Counted from the first letter of the stretch, positions 23,812 through 30,686 are shown. The stretch is 31,251 bases of DNA from Candidatus Termititenax sp. (GCA_020719045.1 DYQY01000012.1:1-31251), one strand, 5' to 3'. The notes: generated by a model from the letters alone, not told the origin. Program-made: numbers and translations.

Positions 23812-23841
23812 TTATTAATTTTCAATTTTATTTATAAATAA

Positions 23842-23873
23842 CATATTATTCCGTCTTTGGACGGTTTAATATG
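23842..23873 (+). terminator. Hairpin after rpmB, probable terminator
   Basis: CATATTA-TT-CCGTC (23842-23855), loop TTTG, and GACGG-TT-TAATATG (23860-23873) form a 12-bp stem with a TT/TT internal loop. T-rich sequence follows, with the longest run about 25 bases later. Confidence 0.55.
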
Positions 23874-23911
23874 CTTTATTGAATTATTTTTGATTATATT
23901 TTTTTGTTTTA

Positions 23912-23949
23912 TTGACTGATGAGTAGATAATTTGTAAACTTGTATCTAC
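23912..23949 (+). promoter_or_regulatory. Promoter and likely self-operator of the TetR gene
   Basis: TTGACT (23912-23917), 17 bases, TAAACT (23935-23940). An inverted repeat GTAGATA (23923-23929) / TATCTAC (23943-23949) with a 13-base gap straddles the -10 element, where a bound dimer would block RNA polymerase. The transcript would begin about 23947, just before the AGAGGAGGA ribosome site. Confidence 0.6.
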
Positions 23950-23970
23950 GTCCATAGAGGAGGATTTTTT

Positions 23971-24567
23971 TTGCCTAAGATAGTTAATAAACAAGAGAAG
24001 CGTTCGCGTCTAGTTCACGCTGCGATTCCGATTTTTGCAAAGTATACATTTAGGGAAGCGAAAATGAATGATGTCGCTATTTCAGCTGATGTTGGCAAGG
24101 GAACGCTTTATGAATATTTTGAGAGCAAAGATGAGTTGTTCTTAGAGATTTTTAAGATGTGGTTTGCTACTTTAGAAGCACAGATTCATGATGTGATTTC
24201 TGCTATTAATGATCCAGCGAAGCAACTTGCAGTGTTTTATGAGCAGTACTTCACAACTATTGAGCAATATTCAGATACTTATTTTATTTATTTTGATTTT
24301 TGGACTGAGTTAGTCAGAAATCCAAAGATAAATTCTCAGGAAATAAAAGATGTATATCAGTCGTTAAGAGGACTAGTTGCTGGTATCTTGGATGATGGAG
24401 TGCATATGGGGGTTTTTAGAAAAATGGACCCACAGGTAAAGAGCATTCAGCTATTATCGATGGTTGATGGGCTTCTTTTGCAATGGCTGATGGATAGAGA
24501 AGCATTTTCTTTAAAAGAAATAGGTACAGATTCTGTTAATATATTCATTGAATCTTTAATGCTTTAG
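23971..24567 (+). CDS. TetR/AcrR-family transcriptional regulator
   Basis: A 198-aa protein with the N-terminal helix-turn-helix of the family: AAIPIFAKYTFREAKMNDVA (17-36), then GVGKGTLYEYFESK-like sequence (VGKGTLYEYFESKDELF, 41-57). The rest is helical and should bind an unknown ligand and form the dimer. The start is TTG at 23971, with a strong AGAGGAGGA ribosome site six bases upstream; no ATG or GTG competes. Its operator candidate lies on its own promoter. The next gene, a FliK-like flagellar gene, has its own promoter, so control of flagellar genes by this regulator is not shown. Confidence 0.92.
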   Translation: MPKIVNKQEKRSRLVHAAIPIFAKYTFREAKMNDVAISADVGKGTLYEYFESKDELFLEIFKMWFATLEAQIHDVISAINDPAKQLAVFYEQYFTTIEQYSDTYFIYFDFWTELVRNPKINSQEIKDVYQSLRGLVAGILDDGVHMGVFRKMDPQVKSIQLLSMVDGLLLQWLMDREAFSLKEIGTDSVNIFIESLML

Positions 24568-24581
24568 TTGGAACTTTTTTC

Positions 24582-24611
24582 TTACTGCGTTGTCTAATTT
24601 ATTGGTATAAT
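24582..24611 (+). promoter_or_regulatory. Promoter of the fliK-like flagellar operon
   Basis: TTACTG (24582-24587), 18 bases, TGG-TATAAT with a perfect TATAAT at 24606-24611 (extended -10). A GTGGAGG ribosome site and ATG at 24645 follow. This is a sigma-70 pattern; no sigma-28 pattern is seen. Confidence 0.65.
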
Positions 24612-24644
24612 ATGCATAAGTTTTATATGTAGTGGAGGTTTTGT

Positions 24645-26840
24645 ATGGATAGCGTTGGAGCAGGTTCTGGAGGTGGAATCCACCCAGGGGCACCTATTAT
24701 ATGGCCTACTATTAAGCCAATTACGACTACTACTGAGACAGTGGAAACTGTTGATACAACTACAGAGTCTACTAGTTCAACTTCCTCAAGCTCTTCAAGC
24801 TCTTCTACATCATCTTCTTCAAGTGCTTCCAGTTCTTCTAGTTCATCGTCTGCCTCAAGTTCATCTTCAGCATCATCAGCAAGCTCTGTTATGCGTAGTT
24901 TGTCAGCACAGGATTTGTCTGCACAGCTAGTTACAATGGGGATGGCAGACTCAGCTGATAACCAATCGCTTGCAATGAAGATGTTAGAGCACGGATTGGA
25001 GCTTAGCCAAGAGAACTTTGATCAAGTATTTACTGCACTTCAATCAAAGGGTAATAGTGCATCAGCGCAACAAGCTGTTTTTACGGCGTTAGCCAAGGGT
25101 GTTGCGGGAAATCAAACTGCAGTTAATGCGTTAGATCAGTTTTTTTCTGGTCAAATGAGTTCTGCACAACAAGCGGAAAATTTAAGTCAACAGTTGCAAA
25201 ACGTGGCAAAGAGTTTGGCTAGTTCTCCAAATCTTCTTAATCAGGGATTAACTGCTAGTTTGTCATCTTTGCTGACTGAGTTCGACTCAAGGATTAAGCA
25301 AATGAACAATAAGGATAATTTGCTTAGTAAAGAAAATATAGCATTAACATCAACTCAGAAAGAAAAGTTATCTCAGTTAAATAATATTTCAAGTACACAA
25401 CAAGCAGCTTTAAATAGTGCCTTATCTAAAAACGCACCACTGTCTTCAGCACAGCAAGAAGCACTGCAACAAATGATGAATGGTTCAGTTGGTATGACAG
25501 AAGAAGATGCTAAGGCTATGCAGGACTTATTGCTTTCTAAGAACGTACTTCCAGCTAATATGAAGGATGCACTTGCTCAGGCTCTTCAAAAAGATTCATC
25601 GTTGCCAGTAAATTATAAAGAAACGCTTACTCAGTTATTTAGTTCGCAACCAAAGCTTACATCCGAGCAGAGGCAGGTTTTGCAACAGCTTCAGAGTTCG
25701 CAGAGTATTAATACTGAGCAGAAGATGTTGTTAGGAGACTTAATGAATAATAATTTTAGTAATAAAAATTTAATGGCACTTGATAAAATGGTTGCTGAGG
25801 CACCACTAAAGATGGATCAGAAGCTTTCTTTGAATAACGTGCTTCATTCTTTAGCTTCTCCAAAAGCTGATATTTCTTTTTCGAACGCTTCTAGTTCTTT
25901 TCCAAATTTATCTCAGGAAAGTATGGAGCAATTATCTCAGATGCTTTCTCCGCAATCAGGTTTACCAGCTGAGCAACGAAACTCGCTTATGAGTTTATTA
26001 TCTGGTATGGGATTAATGAATGGAACACATGTGGGAGCGATGCAGCAGCTTATTAGTAGTGGTGGATTGCCACCATCCCAAGCAAGTGTTCTACAAATGC
26101 TTCTTTCTCAACCAGGATTACTTACAGTCGATGATATTTCTGTCTTGCAGACAATTTTAGATAGTGGGCAATTAACCCAGGATCAGCTATTTTCTTTACA
26201 ACAATTATTAATGCAATTGCAGAATAAACCAATGCAGATGCCAATGAATTGGGCTCAGGACTTTAATGCATTGCAGGCGTTAATAAAGGGTATATATAAA
26301 CAATTATCTAATCAACAATTAGATGAGGGTGGCAAGGGTCTGTTGGAAGCGCTTAAGGGGCTTGAAAAGTCGCTTGTTGATAGTGTTACAAATATGACAG
26401 CTCAGGGGATATTAAGTAAGATGTCGAAGTATAATGACCCATCACTTCCAGATAAGTATTATTATTGGATGATTCCAAATCCATTTACAGAGCAAAAAAA
26501 GGATATTGAGATTTTGGTTAAAAGAGACACCTCAAAAGATGGTGCCCCTGTGAATCCGCAGAGAACACAGATAATATTAAAGACAGAGACAGAAACAATG
26601 GGAGATGTCGCTGTTATAGTAGAAATATCTGACAAAGATGTTTGGTATTTGTTTAATACGGATAGTGATGATGCAAGGCAATATATTGCTGCAAATTCTG
26701 CAATATTAAGAGACCAGATGAAGGTTCTGGATTTTAATGTGCAGGGATTTCAATCACAAGTTAAGAAAATTAACATAAATAAGATATTATCGCCAACTTT
26801 AGAGTTAGATAGATTAAGACGAATAAGTGCAGAAGCCTAA
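24645..26840 (+). CDS. fliK: FliK-like flagellar hook-length control protein
   Basis: FliK measures hook length and makes the export gate switch substrates through FlhB. No signal peptide is present, as expected for flagellar export. Residues 39-80 are nearly all serine. Residues 234-526 are sixteen 17-18-residue repeats (L-S/T-x-x-Q-x-x-x-L-x-x-L). The C-terminal part (about 605-715) fits the FliK hook domain: a TETMGDVAVIVEISDKDVWY strand pair and a long helix (DDARQYIAANSAILRDQM) in the order of the LGxVxVxLxxxxGxLxVxF..LRxxL pattern. The downstream stand-alone FlhB C-terminal-like protein supports the call. At 731 aa it is long for a FliK. The match to the hook domain is by eye. Confidence 0.7.
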   Translation: MDSVGAGSGGGIHPGAPIIWPTIKPITTTTETVETVDTTTESTSSTSSSSSSSSTSSSSSASSSSSSSSASSSSSASSASSVMRSLSAQDLSAQLVTMGMADSADNQSLAMKMLEHGLELSQENFDQVFTALQSKGNSASAQQAVFTALAKGVAGNQTAVNALDQFFSGQMSSAQQAENLSQQLQNVAKSLASSPNLLNQGLTASLSSLLTEFDSRIKQMNNKDNLLSKENIALTSTQKEKLSQLNNISSTQQAALNSALSKNAPLSSAQQEALQQMMNGSVGMTEEDAKAMQDLLLSKNVLPANMKDALAQALQKDSSLPVNYKETLTQLFSSQPKLTSEQRQVLQQLQSSQSINTEQKMLLGDLMNNNFSNKNLMALDKMVAEAPLKMDQKLSLNNVLHSLASPKADISFSNASSSFPNLSQESMEQLSQMLSPQSGLPAEQRNSLMSLLSGMGLMNGTHVGAMQQLISSGGLPPSQASVLQMLLSQPGLLTVDDISVLQTILDSGQLTQDQLFSLQQLLMQLQNKPMQMPMNWAQDFNALQALIKGIYKQLSNQQLDEGGKGLLEALKGLEKSLVDSVTNMTAQGILSKMSKYNDPSLPDKYYYWMIPNPFTEQKKDIEILVKRDTSKDGAPVNPQRTQIILKTETETMGDVAVIVEISDKDVWYLFNTDSDDARQYIAANSAILRDQMKVLDFNVQGFQSQVKKININKILSPTLELDRLRRISAEA
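25344..26222 (+). repeat. Sixteen 17-18-residue repeats in the FliK-like protein
   Basis: Successive units begin LTSTQ, ISSTQ, LSSAQ, MTEED, LPANM, LPVNY, LTSEQ, INTEQ, FSNKN, LKMDQ, LSQES, LPAEQ, MNGTH, LPPSQ, LTVDD and LTQDQ. Most are exactly 17 or 18 residues; the first is 14, one is 16, and the tenth carries a linker. Pattern: L-S/T-x-x-Q-x-x-x-L-x-x-L-L/M, likely a helix and a turn per unit. Confidence 0.8.
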
Positions 26841-26869
26841 AAAGTGAGTGGTGAAAAGTGAACAGTGAA
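26841..26869 (-). repeat. Period-7 repeat j, intergenic, reverse orientation
   Basis: Heptads on the plus strand: AAAGTGA GTGGTGA AAAGTGA ACAGTGA. The reverse complement is TCACTGT TCACTTT TCACCAC TCACTTT, the same class as repeats b and g in the giant gene. It fills the gap between the fliK-like stop and the next gene and supplies that gene's GTG start. Confidence 0.75.
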
Positions 26870-27190
26870 GAAAAGAAACCGATAAAAGTAGCAGCAGCAA
26901 TTAAGTATGACCCGGAAAAAAACGTAGCTCCGATTATTTTAGCTAAAGGGAAGGGTAGTATCGCAGAAGAAATCATCAAGATAGCCGAGGAAAATGATGT
27001 TCCTTTGTATCAAGATGCAGCCTTAGCTAAGCTACTTGGCTCGCTTGAGTTAGAAACAGAAATCCCTCCTGAGATGTATTCTGTAGTTGCTGAGGTTTTG
27101 GCTTTTGTTTATAAACTTGAACAAAAAAGAAAAGGTAAAAGTAAATATGATATGGTTAGGAAAGATGATGCAATAAAGGATAAGCGATGA
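26858..27190 (+). CDS. Stand-alone FlhB C-terminal-domain protein (FhlB/YlqH type)
   Basis: 110 residues that align along their length with the cytoplasmic domain of the flagellar export gate protein FlhB downstream of its NPTH cleavage site: AAAIKYDPEKNVAPIILAKG, then AEENDVPLYQDAALAKLL, then IPPEMYSVVAEVLAFVY. There is no membrane part and no NPTH site, so it cannot self-cleave. Such short proteins (YlqH in Bacillus) are known beside FliK-like genes and are thought to act with the export switch. GTG 26858 is the first possible start: the in-frame codon at 26852 is TGA. The start region lies inside a period-7 repeat, and no good ribosome site is visible. It overlaps the next gene by ATGA. 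Confidence 0.88.
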   Translation: MNSEEKKPIKVAAAIKYDPEKNVAPIILAKGKGSIAEEIIKIAEENDVPLYQDAALAKLLGSLELETEIPPEMYSVVAEVLAFVYKLEQKRKGKSKYDMVRKDDAIKDKR

Positions 27191-27951
27191 AAAAAGTATT
27201 CAGTTTAGTCTGTAGTGTTTGTTTGTTGTCTTTTTGTTTAGCAGCAGACTATACAATTAATAATGCTTCTCAGGCTTTGTCGGTATCTGAGTTACAGCAA
27301 GGCGTGTTAATGGAAAACGCTGTAAATATTAAAACTCCAGGCTATAGAGCAGTTAAGATTGTTTCTTATTCAGATAGGAATAGTGCTGAAAAGATAGTTA
27401 GAAAAGTTAATAACTTTTCACCTGGACCGCTGGTTCTAACTAATAGGTTGCTTGATTTGGCCATAGAAGGGTTAGGGTTTTTTGCGCTTTCTGATGGAAA
27501 TGGTAGAACTTATTTAACTAGAGACGGAAGGTTTCAGGTTAATTCAGACTTGCAGGTTGTTTCTGTAGCTGGAGGTTTTATGCTTTTGGATGAAAGTGGT
27601 GCTCCTATTTCGCTTGCGAATGGCGCTGATATGAAAGTTGATAATAAGGGCTACGTATATAATTCTGATGGTTCAGTAATAGCGAGAATAAAGGTAGTGA
27701 ATGTTACGGATTATAATAAGCTTAGATCTGTTAACAATGTTGTTTTTTATTTAGAGATAGAAGATAGCGAACTTATGTATGCGTCTGATGATTTTATAGT
27801 TAGGCAAGGAAACTATGAAACCTCTAACGTTGATTATACAAAGCTAATGGTAGACTTGGCAGATAAGAGTCAATATACAGCAAATACTCAGATGATTCAG
27901 ACAAGGCTTAAGATGCTTGATTCTTTAAATGGCATAGTGAATCAAAACTAA
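27187..27951 (+). CDS. FlgF/FlgG-like flagellar basal-body rod protein with N-terminal Sec-type signal
   Basis: Rod and hook proteins of this family form the flagellar axial structure. The N-terminal domain has ASQALSVSELQQ and ENAVNIKTPGYRA (family NNLANVNTTGFKR); the middle has LAIEGLGFFAL, TRDGRFQVNSDLQVVS, as in FlgF/FlgG; the C-terminus has NYETSNVDYTKLMVDL and ANTQMIQTRLKMLDSL, the family's terminal helix. The length (254 aa) is typical. The oddity is residues 1-20, MKKVFSLVCSVCLLSFCLAA, a clear Sec signal peptide; rod proteins normally have none because they leave through the flagellar export gate. The ATG has an AAAGGAT ribosome site and overlaps the gene before. FlgF versus FlgG cannot be decided. 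Confidence 0.85.
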   Translation: MKKVFSLVCSVCLLSFCLAADYTINNASQALSVSELQQGVLMENAVNIKTPGYRAVKIVSYSDRNSAEKIVRKVNNFSPGPLVLTNRLLDLAIEGLGFFALSDGNGRTYLTRDGRFQVNSDLQVVSVAGGFMLLDESGAPISLANGADMKVDNKGYVYNSDGSVIARIKVVNVTDYNKLRSVNNVVFYLEIEDSELMYASDDFIVRQGNYETSNVDYTKLMVDLADKSQYTANTQMIQTRLKMLDSLNGIVNQN

Positions 27952-28205
27952 TGGACCCACTTATAGAAAAGCCAGAAGATAAAAACGAAGGTCCTAATAA
28001 AGAGGCTGTTAGTCTAGGTCGCTCATTGACTTTAGTGTATCAGATTGGTTTTACTATGGTTTTTTCACTATTGTTTTTCCTATTTATTGGTAATAAGATT
28101 GATGAGTGGCTTGGAACCTCGGGTTTATTTATGATTATTGGTATTGTTTTTGGTATTGCAGGTGGCGGTTATGTTGTATTTAAGGAGATAGAGAAGTTAG
28201 AATGA
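27951..28205 (+). CDS. atpZ: AtpZ-like F1F0-ATPase accessory membrane protein
   Basis: 84 residues with two membrane segments (about 30-47 and 58-76) and the family spacing SLTLVYQIGFTMV ... GNKIDEWLGTSG ... GIVFGIAGGGYVVFKEIE, typical of the small AtpZ/ATPase gene 1 group that precedes atpI in many bacteria and is linked to magnesium or c-ring handling. The ATG overlaps the stop of the rod protein gene (TAATG), and the gene overlaps atpI by ATGA, so the three are likely co-translated. Confidence 0.85.
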   Translation: MDPLIEKPEDKNEGPNKEAVSLGRSLTLVYQIGFTMVFSLLFFLFIGNKIDEWLGTSGLFMIIGIVFGIAGGGYVVFKEIEKLE

Positions 28206-28552
28206 ACGATTTAAAAGAGCATTCAGTTTTTATAGAAAGAGTTGCAATGCTTGTGTATGCTATCGCTTTGCTAATATTGTTGGTTGTTTATAGAGACTGG
28301 GTGTTAAGTGTTTTGGTTGGTGTGCTTACGGCAATTATTAATTTTCGTATCCAAATAAAGGGGCTCAAAGCTTTTGCGGAGGGCGGCAATGCACTAATTG
28401 TTACTGGTAATTTTTTCCTTAGACTTGCTATTATTGCGGCTGTACTGTTTATGGCATTTAGTAATCCAAGATTTAATGCCTATGTGGTTTTCGCCTTTAT
28501 GTTCAGTTTTCAGTTTTTCGTGGTTTTCTTAGGTATATTTAAAAGAAAATAG
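28202..28552 (+). CDS. atpI: ATP synthase subunit I (AtpI-like)
   Basis: 116 residues with four membrane segments (about 14-28, 32-48, 68-86 and 92-113) and the motif ISNFRIQIKGLK-like AIINFRIQIKGLKAF between helices 2 and 3, as in ATP synthase I chain proteins that help assemble the c-ring. In most genomes atpB and atpE follow at once. Here the gene is followed by a promoter region and an RHH gene, so the rest of the ATP synthase operon is elsewhere. Confidence 0.8.
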   Translation: MNDLKEHSVFIERVAMLVYAIALLILLVVYRDWVLSVLVGVLTAIINFRIQIKGLKAFAEGGNALIVTGNFFLRLAIIAAVLFMAFSNPRFNAYVVFAFMFSFQFFVVFLGIFKRK

Positions 28553-28594
28553 TCCACGATATACGTTGTTCCCTAAAAAAATATAATCAACAAA

Positions 28595-28647
28595 AACACT
28601 AGTCATAGTGTTGCAGTGTTGTTTTGTTGCAAAGTTGTAGTGTTGCA
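28595..28647. promoter_or_regulatory. Palindrome and 10-bp direct repeats, likely operator
   Basis: A perfect palindrome AACACTAGTCATAGTGTT (28595-28612, 7-bp arms) and two exact copies of TAGTGTTGCA at 28606-28615 and 28638-28647, 32 bases apart (about three helical turns). GTGTTGTT and TTGTTGCAA variants lie between. It sits just upstream of a strong promoter and a ribbon-helix-helix gene; RHH proteins commonly bind such short repeats. Confidence 0.5.
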
Positions 28648-28662
28648 ATGTGTTCCTATTGT

Positions 28663-28691
28663 TTGACAATGATGTTTGATTTTATTATTAT
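28663..28691 (+). promoter_or_regulatory. Near-consensus promoter for the RHH-fliE-tldD-tldE genes
   Basis: Perfect TTGACA (28663-28668), 17 bases and TATTAT (28686-28691). Predicted start of transcription is near 28698. Confidence 0.8.
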
Positions 28692-28697
28692 ATTACT

Positions 28698-28789
28698 ACA
28701 AGATTGCAACGATATATCAACGTTGTCGGGGGGCAAGAGTTGGGGAAACTGAGGGCAGACAATCGAATAGGTTGTCTGCTTTCCTTTTT
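28698..28789 (+). ncRNA. G-rich leader with terminator and alternative pairing (attenuator, riboswitch or small RNA)
   Basis: From the predicted start the RNA can form GCAACG (28706-28711) with CGTTGT (28721-28726), then a G-rich part (GGGGGG, GGGG, GGG) with AGTT/AACT, then a 12-bp stem from GAGGGCAGACAA (28751-28762) to TTGTCTGCTTTC (28772-28783), two G-U pairs included, followed by CTTTTT: a rho-independent terminator. GTTGTC (28722-28727) can instead pair with GACAAT (28759-28764), which would break the terminator. Either the transcript ends here as a ~90-base RNA or termination is controlled. It matches no riboswitch class I know. Confidence 0.5.
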
Positions 28790-28813
28790 AAAGGAGTTGC
28801 TCGGAAGGTATGG

Positions 28814-28984
28814 ATGGATAAGAAAGAGGAACGGCTTGCTATTAACGTTACTGTTTCTAGTGAAGAGTATGAGTTTGTTAGATTGCAAGCGTACTTGAAC
28901 AAAACCTCTATGTCCGCATATGTAAGAAAGTTGATTGATCAGGAGAGAAGCAAAGTTGGCAAGAAAGGCTTGCGTTTTCTGTAG
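28814..28984 (+). CDS. Small ribbon-helix-helix DNA-binding protein
   Basis: 56 residues: a beta strand (RLAINVTVSSEEYEFV) followed by two helices (VRLQAYLNKT, SMSAYVRKLIDQERSK), the usual RHH (CopG/Arc) plan in which a dimer inserts the strand pair into the DNA major groove. ATG 28814 is chosen: GGAAGG lies five bases upstream, and longer versions would begin upstream of the predicted transcription start and run through the leader. It is probably the regulator of its own promoter and of fliE-tldD-tldE. No toxin partner is next to it, so it does not look like an antitoxin. Confidence 0.75.
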   Translation: MDKKEERLAINVTVSSEEYEFVRLQAYLNKTSMSAYVRKLIDQERSKVGKKGLRFL

Positions 28985-29014
28985 TTAGCCATATAATTAT
29001 TAAAGGGGGAAAAG

Positions 29015-29314
29015 ATGGAAGATTTAGCAGTTAAGAGTGTTTTTTCAATTGGGACTATTCCTTCTTTGTCGGAAAGTAAAGTACAACCACAAGATGGTGT
29101 ATTTTCTAATTTACTAAAAAATAATATTCAGGATACTAATAATTTATTAAATACTGCAGATCAATATCAATATGACTTTACTGTGCTTAGAAATAGAGAG
29201 CTTCATGAAGTTATGATAGCTACTGAAGAGGCAAATATGGCTCTTAAGTTTACAATGCAGGTTAGAAATAAGGTTATTGAGGCGTATCAGGAACTGCTTA
29301 GAATACAAGTATAG
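29015..29314 (+). CDS. fliE: Flagellar hook-basal body protein FliE
   Basis: FliE joins the MS-ring to the rod and is exported through the flagellar gate. It is 99 residues, the normal length, without a signal peptide. The C-terminal half LHEVMIATEEANMALKF followed by QVRNKVIEAYQELLRIQV matches the family's conserved LHDVMIA..A..A..L..QVRNK..EAYQEIMRMQV end. A strong AAAGGGGGAAAAG ribosome site precedes ATG. flgB and flgC, the usual neighbours, are absent; tldD follows one base after the stop. Confidence 0.92.
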   Translation: MEDLAVKSVFSIGTIPSLSESKVQPQDGVFSNLLKNNIQDTNNLLNTADQYQYDFTVLRNRELHEVMIATEEANMALKFTMQVRNKVIEAYQELLRIQV

Positions 29315-29315
29315 C

Positions 29316-30686
29316 GTGCAGGATTTAAGCAAAGAACTCCTTAATGAAATTCTAGATACTTTAATATCCAAAAATGGTGACTATTCAGACATATATTATC
29401 AAGATGAGGATATCTTTACCTTTACAATAGAGAATAACAATGTAAAGTCTTTAAAGACTGGTTCAGAACGTGGTATTAATTTACGGTATTTCAAGGGAGA
29501 TAAAACATTTAGCTCTAGTTCAAGTGACTTTAGCGGAGATGTTCTTATGCATATGGCAAAAGAAATGCCAGCGAGTTTTGGTAGTAGTATTAGTAAATCT
29601 AAAAAGATTATTTTACCTTCTGAAGTTACTATTCAGGATAGTATTTCAAACAGTAAAAGAGAAGATCTTATATCACAATTTTTGTCATGTAATGAGGTAA
29701 TTAGGTCCAAATCCGAGAAAATAGTTCAATCAACTTTGAGGTATATGACTTCAATAAGTAATATTCTATTAGTGAATTCCAAAAATGAGATTGTGGTAGA
29801 CCGTAGAAAGTATTCGCGATTTATTGTTCAAGTAGTTGCGCAGGATGGCAGTATTATTCAGACTGCTTATGAAGGTCCAGGTATAACTGGTTGTGATGAT
29901 GTTCTAAGTATTGTTGATTTAAGTGAGATAGCAGATAGGGTTTCAGAGCGTGCGTTAATGATGCTAACTGCAAAGCCAGCTCCTACTGGAAGGATGCCTG
30001 TTGTTTTGATGGGTGAAGCTGGTGGTACTATGGTTCATGAGGCTTGTGGTCATTCTTTGGAAGCTGACTTTATCTACAAAGGCACTTCAAACCTTAAGGA
30101 TAAGATAGGTAAGAAAGTTGCCTCTGAATTAGTAACAGTTATAGATGATGCTACTGTCCCTGGTGTATATGGTTCGTATGAATATGATGATGAAGGTGTA
30201 TCAGCTAAGCGTAATGTTTTGATTGAGAATGGTATTTTGAAGTCCTATATGACAGATAGATTAAGTGCAGGATTGTTAGGTTTAGAGTTGACTGGAAACG
30301 GAAGAAGAGAATCGTTTAGGAGCAAGCCAGTCCCAAGAATGAGTAACACTTTCATTGAAGACAGACATATGTTGGCAGAGGAGATTGTGGATACAGTTGA
30401 CCATGGATTGCTAGTTAAAAAGATGGGTGGAGGACAGGTAAACATCACCAATGGTGATTTTGTGTTTGAGATTAGCGAAGGTTATTTGATTGAAAAAGGA
30501 AAAGTGCAATATCCTATCAGAGGTGCAAGTTTGATAGGTAATGGTATCGAGGTTCTGCAGAATATTGAGATGGTAGGTAATGACAAAGTGTTCATGCCAG
30601 GCATTTGTGGAAAGTACGACCATGTCCCTGTATCGGATGCACAACCAACGATGAGGATTACTGGTTTGACTATCGGGGGAAGCTAA
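29316..30686 (+). CDS. tldD: TldD-family zinc metallopeptidase
   Basis: TldD forms a complex with TldE that cleaves unfolded or modified peptides; in E. coli it matures microcin B17 and degrades CcdA. From GTG 29316 it is 456 aa, close to the family length. The zinc site is visible: HEACGH (H241, E242, H246) and C431 in GICGKYDHVP, matching the GMCGKEGQ of E. coli TldD, followed by the conserved QPTMRITGLTIGG end. GTG is one base after the fliE stop; a TTG at 29277 would overlap fliE by 38 bases. The stop overlaps the next start as TAATG. Confidence 0.92.
   Translation: MQDLSKELLNEILDTLISKNGDYSDIYYQDEDIFTFTIENNNVKSLKTGSERGINLRYFKGDKTFSSSSSDFSGDVLMHMAKEMPASFGSSISKSKKIILPSEVTIQDSISNSKREDLISQFLSCNEVIRSKSEKIVQSTLRYMTSISNILLVNSKNEIVVDRRKYSRFIVQVVAQDGSIIQTAYEGPGITGCDDVLSIVDLSEIADRVSERALMMLTAKPAPTGRMPVVLMGEAGGTMVHEACGHSLEADFIYKGTSNLKDKIGKKVASELVTVIDDATVPGVYGSYEYDDEGVSAKRNVLIENGILKSYMTDRLSAGLLGLELTGNGRRESFRSKPVPRMSNTFIEDRHMLAEEIVDTVDHGLLVKKMGGGQVNITNGDFVFEISEGYLIEKGKVQYPIRGASLIGNGIEVLQNIEMVGNDKVFMPGICGKYDHVPVSDAQPTMRITGLTIGGS

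Noticed and set aside
24655-24930. A 91-aa Leu/Gln-rich ORF in another frame at the start of the fliK-like gene
   Set aside because: It is the shifted-frame reading of the serine-codon run; it has no ribosome site of its own and overlaps a well-supported gene.
28698-28789. Known riboswitch (c-di-GMP, ZTP, fluoride, guanidine, preQ1) in the RHH leader
   Set aside because: None of the conserved cores I remember for these classes is present; the leader is reported as unclassified.
28676-28813. Longer version of the RHH protein beginning near 28676
   Set aside because: It begins upstream of the predicted transcription start and reads through the leader hairpin; the added residues do not look like protein.
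29277-29315. Upstream TTG start for tldD
   Set aside because: It would overlap the conserved end of fliE by 38 bases; GTG 29316 gives a normal TldD N-terminus.
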